Below, one piece after another: positions 26,099 through 35,369 of a stretch of 64,000 nt of DNA. A program made the translations under genes and the position numbers. Below the pieces are notes generated by a model, which worked only from the letters and a program-made list of their open reading frames with translations, was not told the origin of the DNA and did not search any database. Source of the DNA: Gracilimonas sp040904925 (lineage in GTDB: Bacteria; Bacteroidota; Rhodothermia; Balneolales; Balneolaceae); the NCBI GenBank assembly GCA_040904925.1, contig JBBDSP010000028.1:7174-71173 (forward strand), given 5' to 3'. Position 1 is the first letter of the stretch, and each line of letters opens with the position of its first letter.

Positions 26099-27031
26099 AT
26101 GACAGTTTTAAAACAATATATAGACGGCGTATCAAACCCTGTTTTTATTACCGACAGGTCTTATAAGATCCTTCTGCATTCAAATCCACCGGCAAAAAAT
26201 GAGTTGAATTCTGATACAAATACCAAACTTGTATTGGATGAGCACATCAAATTATTGCATCAAAGATCAGGTGCAGTGTATGTAGAATTAAATCATAAAT
26301 GGTATCAGGCTGCTACACAAGACATTGAACTGGAGGATAAATCAGTTAAGATTCTGGAACTCCGAAAGATAGAAGGGATACCCGATAACGAAACGCTGGA
26401 TAGTTGGAAAAGCATGATCGCCGTAATGCTTCATCGTTTACGATCTCCCTTGACTGGTATAAACGGGTATCTGGATATGCTCGAGGATGAAAATAAAGAC
26501 GAGCAGCTAAACAAACGGTTTGAAGCTATTCATAAAGGGTTCAATAATATTTATGACCTGATGGATGAATTGGAAATACTATATAATATTCCTACCGGGT
26601 TTGATGATTCTAAATTTATAGAAGTAGAGTTAGAAGCATTCATCGAACGGCTTATTATAAATTATGAACCGGAGTTGAGAGAGCGGATAACTATTAATTT
26701 AGAACAAAACATCACTATTAACACAAACCCGGAATGGCTCAAGAATATCATATCTATCTTACTTGATAATGCTCTGCAGCATTCTGAAAGCTCAGTCAAA
26801 CTAATCTACTCTCTCGATAATAACGGACAGATCACGGTTCAAAACGAGGGTAGCCTTCCCCTGAAAATAAGTAATAAGATTTATCACCCCTTTGTAACAA
26901 CCAGGGCGACCAATCTTGGAATCGGGCTTACCAAAGCAATCTTATATGTTCAGCAAATCGGAGGTATTATTTTCCACAGCGATGATAATAATTCCGTTTC
27001 ATTCACCCTTCAGCTTCCGCTTCTCAACTAA
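26099..27031 (+). CDS. PAS-type sensor histidine kinase, possibly FlrB/FleS-like
   Basis: A soluble 310 aa kinase. It has an N-terminal PAS-like domain (about 1-95), a HisKA box with the phospho-acceptor at H112 (VMLHRLRSPLTGINGYLDML), and an HATPase domain with N-box LLDNALQHSE and G-box TNLGIGLTKAIL. There are no membrane segments. It is divergent from the sigma54-type flgB operon. Cytoplasmic PAS kinases FlrB/FleS control sigma54-dependent flagellar genes in gamma-proteobacteria, so a similar role is an inference. The cognate regulator is not adjacent. Confidence 0.8.
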   Translation: MTVLKQYIDGVSNPVFITDRSYKILLHSNPPAKNELNSDTNTKLVLDEHIKLLHQRSGAVYVELNHKWYQAATQDIELEDKSVKILELRKIEGIPDNETLDSWKSMIAVMLHRLRSPLTGINGYLDMLEDENKDEQLNKRFEAIHKGFNNIYDLMDELEILYNIPTGFDDSKFIEVELEAFIERLIINYEPELRERITINLEQNITINTNPEWLKNIISILLDNALQHSESSVKLIYSLDNNGQITVQNEGSLPLKISNKIYHPFVTTRATNLGIGLTKAILYVQQIGGIIFHSDDNNSVSFTLQLPLLN

Positions 27032-27649
27032 ATACTTAGTAGCAATTAAGGAATCAGACCTTAAGATAATGTGAATTCGAGATAAGGTCTCTGGAGTTAT
27101 CATCCTTATAGATATCATGTAATTCATTGACAAATAGAGACAGATGAGTAGGGGAAAAATATCAACTCCAGTTTTTCTTTTTGACTGAAGTGAAATCTAA
27201 CAAGATAAAACAGAATTGCCCTCACAAGCTCTTTAGATTTCTTAGCTTCGTTTCGTTCGTTCTCACTCACTACACTACATTCGAAATGACAAACAGGAAG
27301 AATGGTACCTAAAACCAAAGAACTGGAAATGTCATCGAATTATCTAACTTCTACAAAGGCGGCAAAGGGCTAATTATATATCGAACTCACGTTAAGATAA
27401 AAACCTGAAGAGACCAATCGGTAGCAAGCGAAGAAAAGCTTGTTGGGATGAAAAAAAGATTCAGGGATTGAGTAATCTCATTGGAACGCTTAATTTTGAT
27501 ATCTTTTCATCCAAACTCCAGGTAAAAATGATCCTTAATTTATACACATCACAGGAAAAGTAAAAGTAGCCCGGATGAATGATCAGAACAATTCATTTTC
27601 AGCCATATTCCAGGAATTAGAACAAGAAGAATGAACTCCTAAATAAAGC
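27032..27649. other. 618-base intergenic region with repeat-like sequence
   Basis: No credible gene. A minus-strand frame at 27124-27318 reads CHFECSVVSENERNEAKKS. This looks like translation of a dispersed intergenic repeat rather than a protein. GGATGAAAA near 27447 and TTTTCATCC near 27505-27513 form a 9-base inverted repeat. Plus-strand sequence near 27381 (TCGAACTCACGTTAAGATAA) is the type of short motif seen in interspersed repeats. Confidence 0.45.
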
Positions 27650-28942
27650 TCAGGGGATATCTGACAAATTACCGTTGCATATCCCATTGGTATCTTCCAT
27701 TTCAAAATGAAAGAAGAAATTAGTGCCGTATTGATCCGACTCATAACTGAAATACCCATCAAGTTGATTTACCAGTGAATTCAGTAATTCATAGCCGGTA
27801 GTACTTTTTCGTTGACCCAGCGTCTGGTAATCCTGCGGCATCCCTCTTCCACTATCGCTAACTGAGATAAATACCAACGTGCCTCTTTTATACAATTTAA
27901 TTTCGATTAGGCCATCTTCTCCACAGTCAAAGGCATGCTTATAAGCATTTGAAATAACTTCATAAATAATCAGTGTACTTGGATGCGCCTGGTTGATGTT
28001 CATCTTAACCTTTTCCAGATTCCATTTAAGCTTTATGCGGCTCTTCTTTTTATACATCCCTGATACATACTGAACCACTTTCTCGATGACAGAATCAAAT
28101 CGTATTCGTTTTAGGCTATTAGATTCATATAAAAGTTCATGCATTGAAGACATCGCCTTGATGCGTCCTGCACTCGAAAACAATTTATCCTGAATAGTCT
28201 CATCCTCTTCGTTGAATGCCTGCAACTGCATCAATCCTGATACCACTGCCAGATTATTCTTAACACGGTGATGCAATTCTGAAAGAAGTACATTTTTTTC
28301 TTCCAGTGCCTTTTTAAGTTCTTCCTGAGTCTCACGGAAAGGCGTTATATCCTGACCCACAATTATAAAATTAGTGATCAGACCCATCTCATTCTCAACC
28401 GGTGAAACCGAAGCTGAAAAAATAAATTTTCCGCCATTTTTATTTCGTTTAATAAGTTCCCCTTTCCATGTTGTCCCTTTCAGAATCGCTTCCTGAAGCT
28501 CATAGAATTTATCAATAGAAGTAATATCAGAGCTTAAGAAACCCGGCCCCCTGCCCAATATTTCTTTACGAGTGTAACCTACTGTTTTAAGGAACACAGG
28601 ATTTGCGTACTCAAATTCACCCCAGCGATCTGTAATGATGATCATGGCCGGACTGAGTTCAAGAATCTTAGCAAATTTCTTGTCGGTAAGATTTAGATTT
28701 TCTGAATTCTTGCCACTCTTAGTACGTTCATCAAACAAAGATTTCATCACGTTGAGCGGCAATGATATATCGTGCATATCGCTCCAGTTTTCAAAGTGAT
28801 CCGGTCCGATCTTCAGACTTTTACCATCGGCATTATTCATTCCCCAATATTGTGAGCTGTTCGCTTGCGTATTGATCCGCTTTTTCCATTTTAAAAAGTC
28901 ATCCGCATTTCCCTGCTCTTCCTTGGATAATGAATCTTTCAC
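27650..28942 (-). CDS. PAS sensor histidine kinase, HisKA_2 (HWE-like) type
   Basis: A soluble 430 aa kinase. A PAS domain with PAC segment spans about 85-205 (MIIITDRWGEFEYANPVF ... ENEMGLITNFIIVGQDIT). It is followed by the HisKA_2 box LLSELHHRVKNNLAVVSGLM (HHRVKNNL at 224-231) and an HATPase domain with YEVISNAYKHAF and SVSDSGRGMP. HisKA_2 kinases are typical of general stress and motility signalling with stand-alone receivers. It lies 64 bases downstream of a chemoreceptor on the same strand. Confidence 0.88.
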   Translation of the reverse strand: MKDSLSKEEQGNADDFLKWKKRINTQANSSQYWGMNNADGKSLKIGPDHFENWSDMHDISLPLNVMKSLFDERTKSGKNSENLNLTDKKFAKILELSPAMIIITDRWGEFEYANPVFLKTVGYTRKEILGRGPGFLSSDITSIDKFYELQEAILKGTTWKGELIKRNKNGGKFIFSASVSPVENEMGLITNFIIVGQDITPFRETQEELKKALEEKNVLLSELHHRVKNNLAVVSGLMQLQAFNEEDETIQDKLFSSAGRIKAMSSMHELLYESNSLKRIRFDSVIEKVVQYVSGMYKKKSRIKLKWNLEKVKMNINQAHPSTLIIYEVISNAYKHAFDCGEDGLIEIKLYKRGTLVFISVSDSGRGMPQDYQTLGQRKSTTGYELLNSLVNQLDGYFSYESDQYGTNFFFHFEMEDTNGICNGNLSDIP

Positions 28943-29006
28943 AACTTTTCCTCACTTATTGGTTAATATTTAATCTTCGAAATACTTACTTAGAAGCAGA
29001 TGCCCA

Positions 29007-30665
29007 TCAGTTCATGAATAAACTGTCGGCCGGTTTCCCATTTCTGATATGTCCATTGGACGAACTATGTCCATTTTTAGACTTTCCGTTTCCATTATAT
29101 CCCGAATTTTGGTATCCATTTGGACGAATGGTGTTTGAAACGGGGCCTCTTTCATCAACTTCACCGATAAGTGCCATCAGGTTGTGAACGATGTTCTTCA
29201 TTTCAGAAGCCTGGGAAGAAAGTTCTTCGGCGGCACTGGCCGATTCTTCGGCAGAAGATGCATTGGATTGAACCACTTCATCAATTTCTGACATTACGCT
29301 GTTAAGCTGTTCAATTCCTGTAGCCTGCTCTTTTGACGCTGCAGAGATCTCTACCACCATCGTGCTTACGCTGCTAATACTGTCCTCGATCATCTTCAGG
29401 TTTTCAGAAACCTCTTTGGCTACATTTGCACCCCGGTCTGAACTTTCCTGGGAGCGCTGAATCAATTCAGACGTGTTCTGGGCAGCTTCGGCACTTCGTT
29501 GTGCAAGATTACGTACTTCCTCGGCTACTACAGCAAATCCTTTTCCGGCCTCACCGGCACGCGCTGCTTCAACCGCAGCGTTTAATGCTAATAAGTTGGT
29601 CTGGAAAGCAATGTCATCAATCGTTTTGATGATCTTGGAAGTCTCCTCTGATGAGTCTTTGATCTCATCCATAGCGGTAGTCATTCGCTCCATGGCGGCA
29701 ACACCATTTTGCACCAGCGGCTGAGATTCTTTCATTGCCATTTCAGCCTGATTTGAGTTTTCAGCAGACTGTTTGGTCTGTGAAGACATCTCTTCCAATG
29801 AAGAAGTAGTCTCTTGCAAGTTAGCGGCCTGCTGGCTGGTACTTTCAGCCAACGACTGACTTGAAGATGAGACTTCGGTAGAAGCGGCCTGAACCTGATC
29901 ACTTGCACTGTTCAAGGTTTTGATTACAGAAAGCAGGTTTTTACCAATTGAATTTTTAATGAATAACCCAAATAATAATGCCCCGAAAAAACCCGATATA
30001 GATACAATGCTTATGATCCATGTATAATTTTTTACCGTGGCTATTGTTTCAACAGCCAGGTCGCGAGCTCCATTTTCAGCTGCTTCATTTATCTCTGCCG
30101 AAATAACCAGTAAATTGTTGTATTGCTGCAGAGCCATTTCTTGTGTCTCGGATAATCTGGTACTCGTCTCATTCATTTCAGCTGAAGTGGAAGCGTTATC
30201 AAGATCAAGGTTTGCGTTGTGATAACCTATCAGGTTTTCTTCGTAACGGTCAATGGCTCTGATAAGATTACCGAGCTCGGCTTCCAATACAGGCAGTTCA
30301 TATATCTCAGTATATTCTACCAATTCCTGATATTCTCCTCGAATTTTCTCAAACCTGCCTAACGCTGCTTCAATATACTCCTCATTACTGGTATTGCTAT
30401 ATTGAAGCTGTTCATAGCCGGCATTCCGAACAGCGATCTCCAATGCCGCTGCAGATCCCCATTCTGATAGATACACTTCTGAAATATCCTCAGCATAGGT
30501 ATCAATTTTAGTTAGACTAAAAATAGAAATAGCCCCAACTATCAGTGTCACCGCAGCTCCAGCAATGGTCAGGAATAATATTCTTTGTCCAATAGTCTTA
30601 TTATTCTTACCAACAGACCCTTTTTCACTATCTAGTTTAGACAAAAATTTCTCTTTGATTGACAT
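29007..30665 (-). CDS. methyl-accepting chemotaxis protein, HAMP-less
   Basis: A membrane chemoreceptor of 552 aa. TM1 is at about 27-52, a four-helix-bundle type periplasmic domain at 53-213, and TM2 at about 214-237. The signalling domain follows with the hairpin tip FQTNLLALNAAVEAARAGEA. Only about 25 residues lie between TM2 and the start of the signalling helix, so a full HAMP domain does not fit. The C-terminus is Gly/Asn/Ser-rich and ends SLFMN, without a CheR-docking pentapeptide. A sigma28-type promoter lies about 100 bases upstream. Confidence 0.93.
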   Translation of the reverse strand: MSIKEKFLSKLDSEKGSVGKNNKTIGQRILFLTIAGAAVTLIVGAISIFSLTKIDTYAEDISEVYLSEWGSAAALEIAVRNAGYEQLQYSNTSNEEYIEAALGRFEKIRGEYQELVEYTEIYELPVLEAELGNLIRAIDRYEENLIGYHNANLDLDNASTSAEMNETSTRLSETQEMALQQYNNLLVISAEINEAAENGARDLAVETIATVKNYTWIISIVSISGFFGALLFGLFIKNSIGKNLLSVIKTLNSASDQVQAASTEVSSSSQSLAESTSQQAANLQETTSSLEEMSSQTKQSAENSNQAEMAMKESQPLVQNGVAAMERMTTAMDEIKDSSEETSKIIKTIDDIAFQTNLLALNAAVEAARAGEAGKGFAVVAEEVRNLAQRSAEAAQNTSELIQRSQESSDRGANVAKEVSENLKMIEDSISSVSTMVVEISAASKEQATGIEQLNSVMSEIDEVVQSNASSAEESASAAEELSSQASEMKNIVHNLMALIGEVDERGPVSNTIRPNGYQNSGYNGNGKSKNGHSSSNGHIRNGKPADSLFMN

Positions 30666-30765
30666 AGCATTCTATATTTGGATATTGTTGTTTTAAACTG
30701 GTTTTGAAATCTTAGTAATTACTTAGAATAATTCCTGATTAATCTGTGAGATTGCATTTTTTTTG

Positions 30766-30792
30766 TTATCGGTTAGAATAACTTTCACTTAA
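30766..30792 (-). promoter_or_regulatory. sigma28-type promoter of chemoreceptor 1
   Basis: In minus-strand sense TTAAG, 15 bases, CCGATAA (-10 at 30772-30766). The expected start is near 30759, giving a leader of about 94 bases to the receptor gene at 30665. Confidence 0.8.
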
Positions 30793-30845
30793 ATTTTATT
30801 AAATGCTTATCTATACTTTCGTAAAAACCCTGAATTTTAAAGGGT

Positions 30846-31238
30846 TTAACCCTTATTTTTATCTTCAAAAATTTTCCTGATCCTGTCTTTCAATAGAATG
30901 TGAGTAAGTGGTTTATGCACGAAGCCCATTCCTTTTCGCATAAGCGCATCTACACGCTCCTCATCGTTATCAGTGGATACAACGATGGCAGGTATATTTG
31001 AAAATTCGGGGTGATCGTAGGTGTAATCGAGCATTTCCATTCCATCCATTACCGGCATATAAATATCGACCAGCATAAGATGTACCTCTTCTTTCTCCAG
31101 CACCTCAATACCCACTTTCCCATTCTCGGCTTCAAAAATTTCACCGACTTCTACACCAAGTTCAGCCGATAATATTGTACTTCTAAGTACAACCCGCATT
31201 GCAGCATCATCTTCCACTATCAATACATTAATCTTCAT
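30846..31238 (-). CDS. CheY-like single-domain response regulator
   Basis: A 130 aa receiver with the acidic pocket E9/D10/D11, phospho-acceptor D58 (LMLVDIYMPVMDG) and the conserved Thr and Lys (VVSTD, GFVHKPL). Phe replaces the CheY switch Tyr. It is last in the likely unit mcp2-(134 aa protein)-cheY. It resembles the receiver at 35710 (same GFVHKP segment), so the two are probably recent paralogues. Confidence 0.88.
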   Translation of the reverse strand: MKINVLIVEDDAAMRVVLRSTILSAELGVEVGEIFEAENGKVGIEVLEKEEVHLMLVDIYMPVMDGMEMLDYTYDHPEFSNIPAIVVSTDNDEERVDALMRKGMGFVHKPLTHILLKDRIRKIFEDKNKG

Positions 31239-31275
31239 GGTCAGGAGATTTATTAATTAGTACTATGAGTTAGAT

Positions 31276-31680
31276 TTAAAGAAATATGGCAATCATCAGT
31301 GCCATTACTGAAAAAGCTACTGCTACTGTCGAGGTAAATAAAAAACTATCCGTCTGCTTTTTCTCTGTTTTCAGATCGGCAAGTACCGATGCAACAAGCG
31401 GGTAATTCACGCTTAATCCCTCAAATTTATCGGTGATAAAAAAGGTGGTTACATTCCCTTTGTCATCTTTATAGCTATATTTTTTATTGAAGTGATAGAA
31501 TATGCGTCCAAAGATCATGTCTTCCTCGATACCACAGGCATCCGCCACATCTTTTACGTTGATGGGAACACGAATACGTGCAATACGGTCAGGGTCCTCT
31601 GTTGCATATTTACGGAAGGAATCGTAATACCTATCATACAATTCCTCCATAATTTCAAGATCTGTGGGTATTCTACTCAT
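31276..31680 (-). CDS. tail-anchored protein with winged-helix-like N-terminus, unknown function
   Basis: A 134 aa protein. Residues 1-105 are soluble with a helix-turn-helix-like pattern (VPINVKDVADACGIEEDMIF, then GRIFYHFNKKYSYKDDKG). A single C-terminal membrane helix (about 112-133) leaves almost no residues outside, so the soluble part should face the cytoplasm. It lies between a chemoreceptor and a CheY on the same strand. I do not recognise the family. Confidence 0.75.
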   Translation of the reverse strand: MSRIPTDLEIMEELYDRYYDSFRKYATEDPDRIARIRVPINVKDVADACGIEEDMIFGRIFYHFNKKYSYKDDKGNVTTFFITDKFEGLSVNYPLVASVLADLKTEKKQTDSFLFTSTVAVAFSVMALMIAIFL

Positions 31681-31715
31681 GTAATTCTCCGTTAATCAAA
31701 CAAATAACTGATGAT

Positions 31716-31737
31716 GGGGAAGGTTTTATACTTCCCC
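31716..31737. repeat. stem-loop between chemoreceptor 2 and the tail-anchored protein gene
   Basis: GGGGAAG (31716-31722) and CTTCCCC (31731-31737) form a perfect 7-base stem with an 8-base loop. T-rich sequence follows only on the plus side, where no gene needs termination. It may be a processing or partial-attenuation hairpin within the operon. Confidence 0.5.
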
Positions 31738-31760
31738 TTGTTTTTTCACCATATCTATTC

Positions 31761-33839
31761 TCAGAAGTCTTCGAAACCGCCTTCATCCTCGTCGAATGGA
31801 ATCAATTCGTAGGCTTCTTTCTTCTTCTTTTGGGATGCACCGTTTTGCCCGTTCTTCTGAGAACCACGGTTGTTTCCATTACCGTTATGATGATGGAATC
31901 CATTATTATGCTGCTCTTTAAATCCCCCTTCATCTTTTTGGGTGAAAGTTTCAAAATATTGCTCCTTTCCCTTTTTGATGGCTGCTTTTGTACCGCCAAC
32001 CAAACGTTGAAGTTCTTCTACAATAGCATTCATTTCTGCAGCCTGAGAAGATAATTCCTCTGCCGCACTGGCTGATTCCTCCGAACTCGAGGCATTGCCC
32101 TGTACCGTCTTATCCATTTCATGCATTACAGAACTCATTTCTTCGATTCCGGTACGCTGTTCTTTAGCTGCAGCGGCTATCTCAACAACCAATGTACTTA
32201 CACTTTGTACACTTTCTTCGATCTTCTGAAGATTATTTGAAACTTCTTCAGCTACTGAAGCACCGCGCTCTGAACTTTCCTGTGAGCTCTCGATCAGATC
32301 TGAGGTATTCTTAGCTGCCTCTGCACTTCGCTGAGCAAGATTTCTAACCTCCTCAGCCACAACGGCAAAGCCTTTACCGGCTTCTCCGGCGCGGGCTGCC
32401 TCAACAGCCGCATTAAGAGCCAATAAGTTGGTTTGAAAAGCTATATCGTCGATGGTCTTGATGATCTTAGAAGTTTCAAGAGAAGACTCCTTGATCTCAG
32501 CCATTGCTTTGTTCATACGCTGCATAGCTTCTACCCCTTGCTTCACTCTGGGTTCAGCTTCCTTCATCGCATGCTCAGCTTCACTGGCATTACCAGCTGT
32601 TTGCTTGGTTTGCGAAGAGATCTCTTCCAAAGAAGAGGTAGTTTGCTGTAAACTTGCAGCCTGCTCACTTGAACTTTCAGCCAGAGTTTGACTCGAACCG
32701 CTAAGTTGATCAGAAGAAACATTAACCTGCTCCGCCCCGCCCGAGAGGCGTTCTATAATATTTTGTAGTACGGTACTTACATTTCGTCCAAGTGCAATTC
32801 CTAATATAAGTGAAATTAATACAGCCACAATTACTCCCCCCACAATAATGCGAATAAATTGTGTAGCTGTACCGTTAGTCAATTCAGCTTGTTCTCGGGT
32901 CCCTACTTCTGCAGCAACTGCTAATGCATTGGTATCTTCTAAAAGATCTGCATAAACAGCTAATTGCTTTTCATCAGCTTCTGCCTCTTTAGTTGATGCA
33001 ACAAGCATTGCTTCAATTGCTACATCAGCATCATTTAAATTATCAAGTGCCGCTTGTACATTTTCTCTTCTCTGTTCCCCTTCAACAGTAGCCAGTACTT
33101 CTTCGACCTCACCGACTAAGGTTGTTATATTTAGATCAACTTCTTCGAATAAAATTATATCCCCAGTTTTTTCTGCTTTCCATAGATCACTAATATTTGA
33201 AAGAAAATCTTGTTTAATATTTTCAATGGCATCAATTTGAGAACGCAATCTTGTCGTTGTTTCTCCAGTATTGTTAGCAGCCAATTGATCTGACAAAACT
33301 GAATTTGCCGAACCTAAAAAATTATCCATTCCAGCAACCGTTAGATCTGCCTCAAGCTCTACTTCATCCCGTAGTGCTATAAGATTTTCAAAGCTTTCAC
33401 TGTACTCTCTTGTAGCCTCCCTATAACTGTCTACAAATACACTTATATCGCCAATAGCTTCATCCAAAGCCGGTAAGTCTTCATCCTTGGCTAGCACTTG
33501 CAACTCTCCGACTATTCTTTCCGCTTCAGAAAACCTGACAGTTACACTTTCATAGTATGAGACATCTTCATTGATCTCATATTCCTGCATCGAATAACCG
33601 ATCTCACGTATTTCTTCTTCAAAAACACTCGCTAATTCCGTTTCAGGAACATAAGCCGACGTCAACCTATCCGCGTACCCATTTATCCGGTTCATTGCAA
33701 AGATCGCCAATAATCCCAGAATTAGTGTAATTGCCGTACCCCCTAATGCCAGGGCCATGATCCTCTTTCCTATCGTCCACTTACCATTTGAGTCTCCTGA
33801 TTCGGAGAAGTGTTGTAGTTTATTCTTGAATGTGTTCAT
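31761..33839 (-). CDS. methyl-accepting chemotaxis protein with CheR-docking tail, HAMP-less
   Basis: A chemoreceptor of 692 aa from the ATG at 33839 (MNTFKNKLQHF). An upstream ATG at 33890 is less likely because the receptor-like start follows it. TM1 is at about 24-48 and a long helical periplasmic domain reaches about 320. TM2 (IIVGGVIVAVLISLILGIAL) follows. The signalling tip is identical to the first receptor (FQTNLLALNAAVEAARAGEA), and again there is no room for a HAMP domain. An Asn/Gly/His linker ends in GFEDF, which fits the x-[HFYW]-x2-[HFYW] tether for CheR/CheB. Confidence 0.93.
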   Translation of the reverse strand: MNTFKNKLQHFSESGDSNGKWTIGKRIMALALGGTAITLILGLLAIFAMNRINGYADRLTSAYVPETELASVFEEEIREIGYSMQEYEINEDVSYYESVTVRFSEAERIVGELQVLAKDEDLPALDEAIGDISVFVDSYREATREYSESFENLIALRDEVELEADLTVAGMDNFLGSANSVLSDQLAANNTGETTTRLRSQIDAIENIKQDFLSNISDLWKAEKTGDIILFEEVDLNITTLVGEVEEVLATVEGEQRRENVQAALDNLNDADVAIEAMLVASTKEAEADEKQLAVYADLLEDTNALAVAAEVGTREQAELTNGTATQFIRIIVGGVIVAVLISLILGIALGRNVSTVLQNIIERLSGGAEQVNVSSDQLSGSSQTLAESSSEQAASLQQTTSSLEEISSQTKQTAGNASEAEHAMKEAEPRVKQGVEAMQRMNKAMAEIKESSLETSKIIKTIDDIAFQTNLLALNAAVEAARAGEAGKGFAVVAEEVRNLAQRSAEAAKNTSDLIESSQESSERGASVAEEVSNNLQKIEESVQSVSTLVVEIAAAAKEQRTGIEEMSSVMHEMDKTVQGNASSSEESASAAEELSSQAAEMNAIVEELQRLVGGTKAAIKKGKEQYFETFTQKDEGGFKEQHNNGFHHHNGNGNNRGSQKNGQNGASQKKKKEAYELIPFDEDEGGFEDF

Positions 33840-33933
33840 TGCTCTATGATTTATTATTACCTGGCCTGAGTACCCAACTTTTCTGCCCAAACCAACAACT
33901 GCCTTACAGCAGGTTTTAGTTTCATTTCTTTAA

Positions 33934-33960
33934 TTATCGACCGTATTCCGAAAGCCTTAA
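33934..33960 (-). promoter_or_regulatory. sigma28-type promoter of chemoreceptor 2
   Basis: In minus-strand sense TTAAG, 15 bases, TCGATAA (-10 at 33940-33934). The -10 has T for the first C; spacing is identical to the other sites. The leader to the ATG at 33839 is about 88 bases. Confidence 0.75.
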
Positions 33961-34261
33961 GAATTTTTTTTCAATAATCTTAAATATTGACTCACAATAA
34001 GTTAACAGCTATTATTTTACACTGAGTTCGAGATAAAAACTGTAGAAGCCAGCCAAGAAAATGAGCTATATTCATCCTTTTCAGACAGGAATCTAAACCT
34101 TCAACAAATTCAACCGTTGAATCTTATCAACCTTTCAGATTTCGGACATCCGCCATGAAATGACTCTGTATCTTTATAAATACCTATCCTTATCTCAAAC
34201 TGTCATTATTTTGAAACATACTGAGCATATAAACCCTATTTTTACAAAGAAAAATCTTAAC
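33961..34261. other. AT-rich intergenic stretch
   Basis: Between the promoter of chemoreceptor 2 and the terminator of the TonB-domain gene. No gene, tRNA or clear repeat is seen. A GAGTTCGAGATAAAAAC segment near 34025 resembles sequence near 27074 and may be dispersed repeat debris. Confidence 0.4.
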
Positions 34262-34295
34262 AAAAAAAAGCACTGCCGATCAAGACAGTGCTTTT
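34262..34295 (-). terminator. rho-independent terminator of the TonB-domain gene
   Basis: AAAAGCACTG and CAGTGCTTTT form a 10-base stem with a 10-base loop. On the minus strand it is followed by a run of T. It ends the cheW/TonB-domain transcript. Confidence 0.85.
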
Positions 34296-34324
34296 GAATA
34301 ATTATCAGGGTATTAAGTAAAACG

Positions 34325-34594
34325 TTAGTTCTGAAGCTTAAAATTAACCGGCGGGGTAAAATAGACTTTCACATTATGTGCGCCGAGGATAAATTTAACT
34401 TTTTTAGATCCTTCGATGGCAGCCTTTCCACATCCTGACCCTATATCTTTCAAGATCTCAGGAGATTTCACATTACCATTTTCATCTACAATAAACTTTA
34501 TAAATACGCGGCCTTCCACATTATTCTGGCGCGCTCTATTTGGATAATTAATGTGTTTATATATTAAGTTTAAACCACTTTCAGCTTCAGGCAT
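34325..34594 (-). CDS. stand-alone TonB C-terminal domain protein
   Basis: An 89 aa protein consisting of just a TonB C-terminal domain (INYPNRARQNNVEGRVFIKF, then IVDENGNVKSPEILKDIGSG and CGKAAIEGSKKVKF). It has no signal peptide or membrane anchor. An in-frame stop lies directly before the ATG, and AAGGA sits four bases upstream, so this is the real start. TonB domains normally work in the periplasm; without an export signal its role is unclear. It lies 106 bases after cheW on the same strand. Confidence 0.75.
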   Translation of the reverse strand: MPEAESGLNLIYKHINYPNRARQNNVEGRVFIKFIVDENGNVKSPEILKDIGSGCGKAAIEGSKKVKFILGAHNVKVYFTPPVNFKLQN

Positions 34595-34700
34595 TTAATC
34601 CTTCTGCTCAGTGAGTTTTCAAAATTCTGAATTCAAAATCGAAGCTTTATGTAATAGTTGTTGAAATCGTTTAATGGCAATACAACCGATTGCTTAAATT

Positions 34701-35216
34701 TTACTGTTCTTCTTTATGTTTAGGCGCATCCACTTCTTCGGCAACCTCAAATACTACTTTGTGTACGTCAACGATCATTTTTACAGACTCTTTGACCTTA
34801 CCGATTCCCGCCAGGTAATCGGAATTTGCAGCTACACCAAATGAAGGAACTTCTTCAATCTGAGCATCCATGATATCAGCTACTTCCGAAACTTTATCTA
34901 CCAGTACACCCATCAGGTATTGCCTGTCTTGGACTACAATTACACAGGTTTCATCAGTGTCTTCAACCGCCTGCAAACCGAACCGCAATCTCAAATTCAT
35001 TACCGGTACGATCTTCCCTCTCAGGTTTAAAACGCCCCGTATATACGATGGCATTTTCGGAACAGGAGTGATCGGCATAAGACCAATGATCTCTTGTACT
35101 TTCAGGATCTCAATAGCATATTCTTCTTCCCCGAGGAAAAAACTTAAAAATTTCCCTCCTTTCAGTTCTGTTCCGTTTTCCACGGCCTCTTTCTCTTTTA
35201 CTAATGTTTCTTGCAT
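34701..35216 (-). CDS. cheW: chemotaxis adaptor protein CheW
   Basis: CheW couples receptors to CheA. The 171 aa protein has the two-subdomain SH3-like fold with FLGEEEYAIEILKVQEIIGL, the conserved IRGVLNLRGKIVPVMNLRLR segment and LMGVLVDKVSEVADI. About 20 extra acidic/Lys residues are present at each end. It has its own sigma28-type promoter 57 bases upstream and is separate from the main che unit. Confidence 0.95.
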   Translation of the reverse strand: MQETLVKEKEAVENGTELKGGKFLSFFLGEEEYAIEILKVQEIIGLMPITPVPKMPSYIRGVLNLRGKIVPVMNLRLRFGLQAVEDTDETCVIVVQDRQYLMGVLVDKVSEVADIMDAQIEEVPSFGVAANSDYLAGIGKVKESVKMIVDVHKVVFEVAEEVDAPKHKEEQ

Positions 35217-35272
35217 GACTTTCTTGTTTATATGGTTTTTGACCGGGGGGCTTACCTGACCCCTTATGCTTC

Positions 35273-35299
35273 TTATCGGTCATTCTTATAATTTCTTAA
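35273..35299 (-). promoter_or_regulatory. sigma28-type promoter of cheW
   Basis: In minus-strand sense TTAAG, 15 bases, CCGATAA (-10 at 35279-35273). The expected start near 35266 gives a 50-base leader to cheW. Confidence 0.82.
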
Positions 35300-35369
35300 A
35301 TCTAAATTTGGGCTATAGTGGAATGAGCCGTGGCTGTGTATCGGCCACTGCTTAATCCTTAGTATGAAA

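Noticed and set aside
27124..27318. 64 aa minus-strand frame
   Set aside because: The ENERNEAKKS-like text is what dispersed intergenic repeats encode by chance; no RBS or protein features.
31716..31737. Terminator for chemoreceptor 2
   Set aside because: The T-run is on the plus side, wrong for the minus-strand transcript, so only a hairpin is listed.
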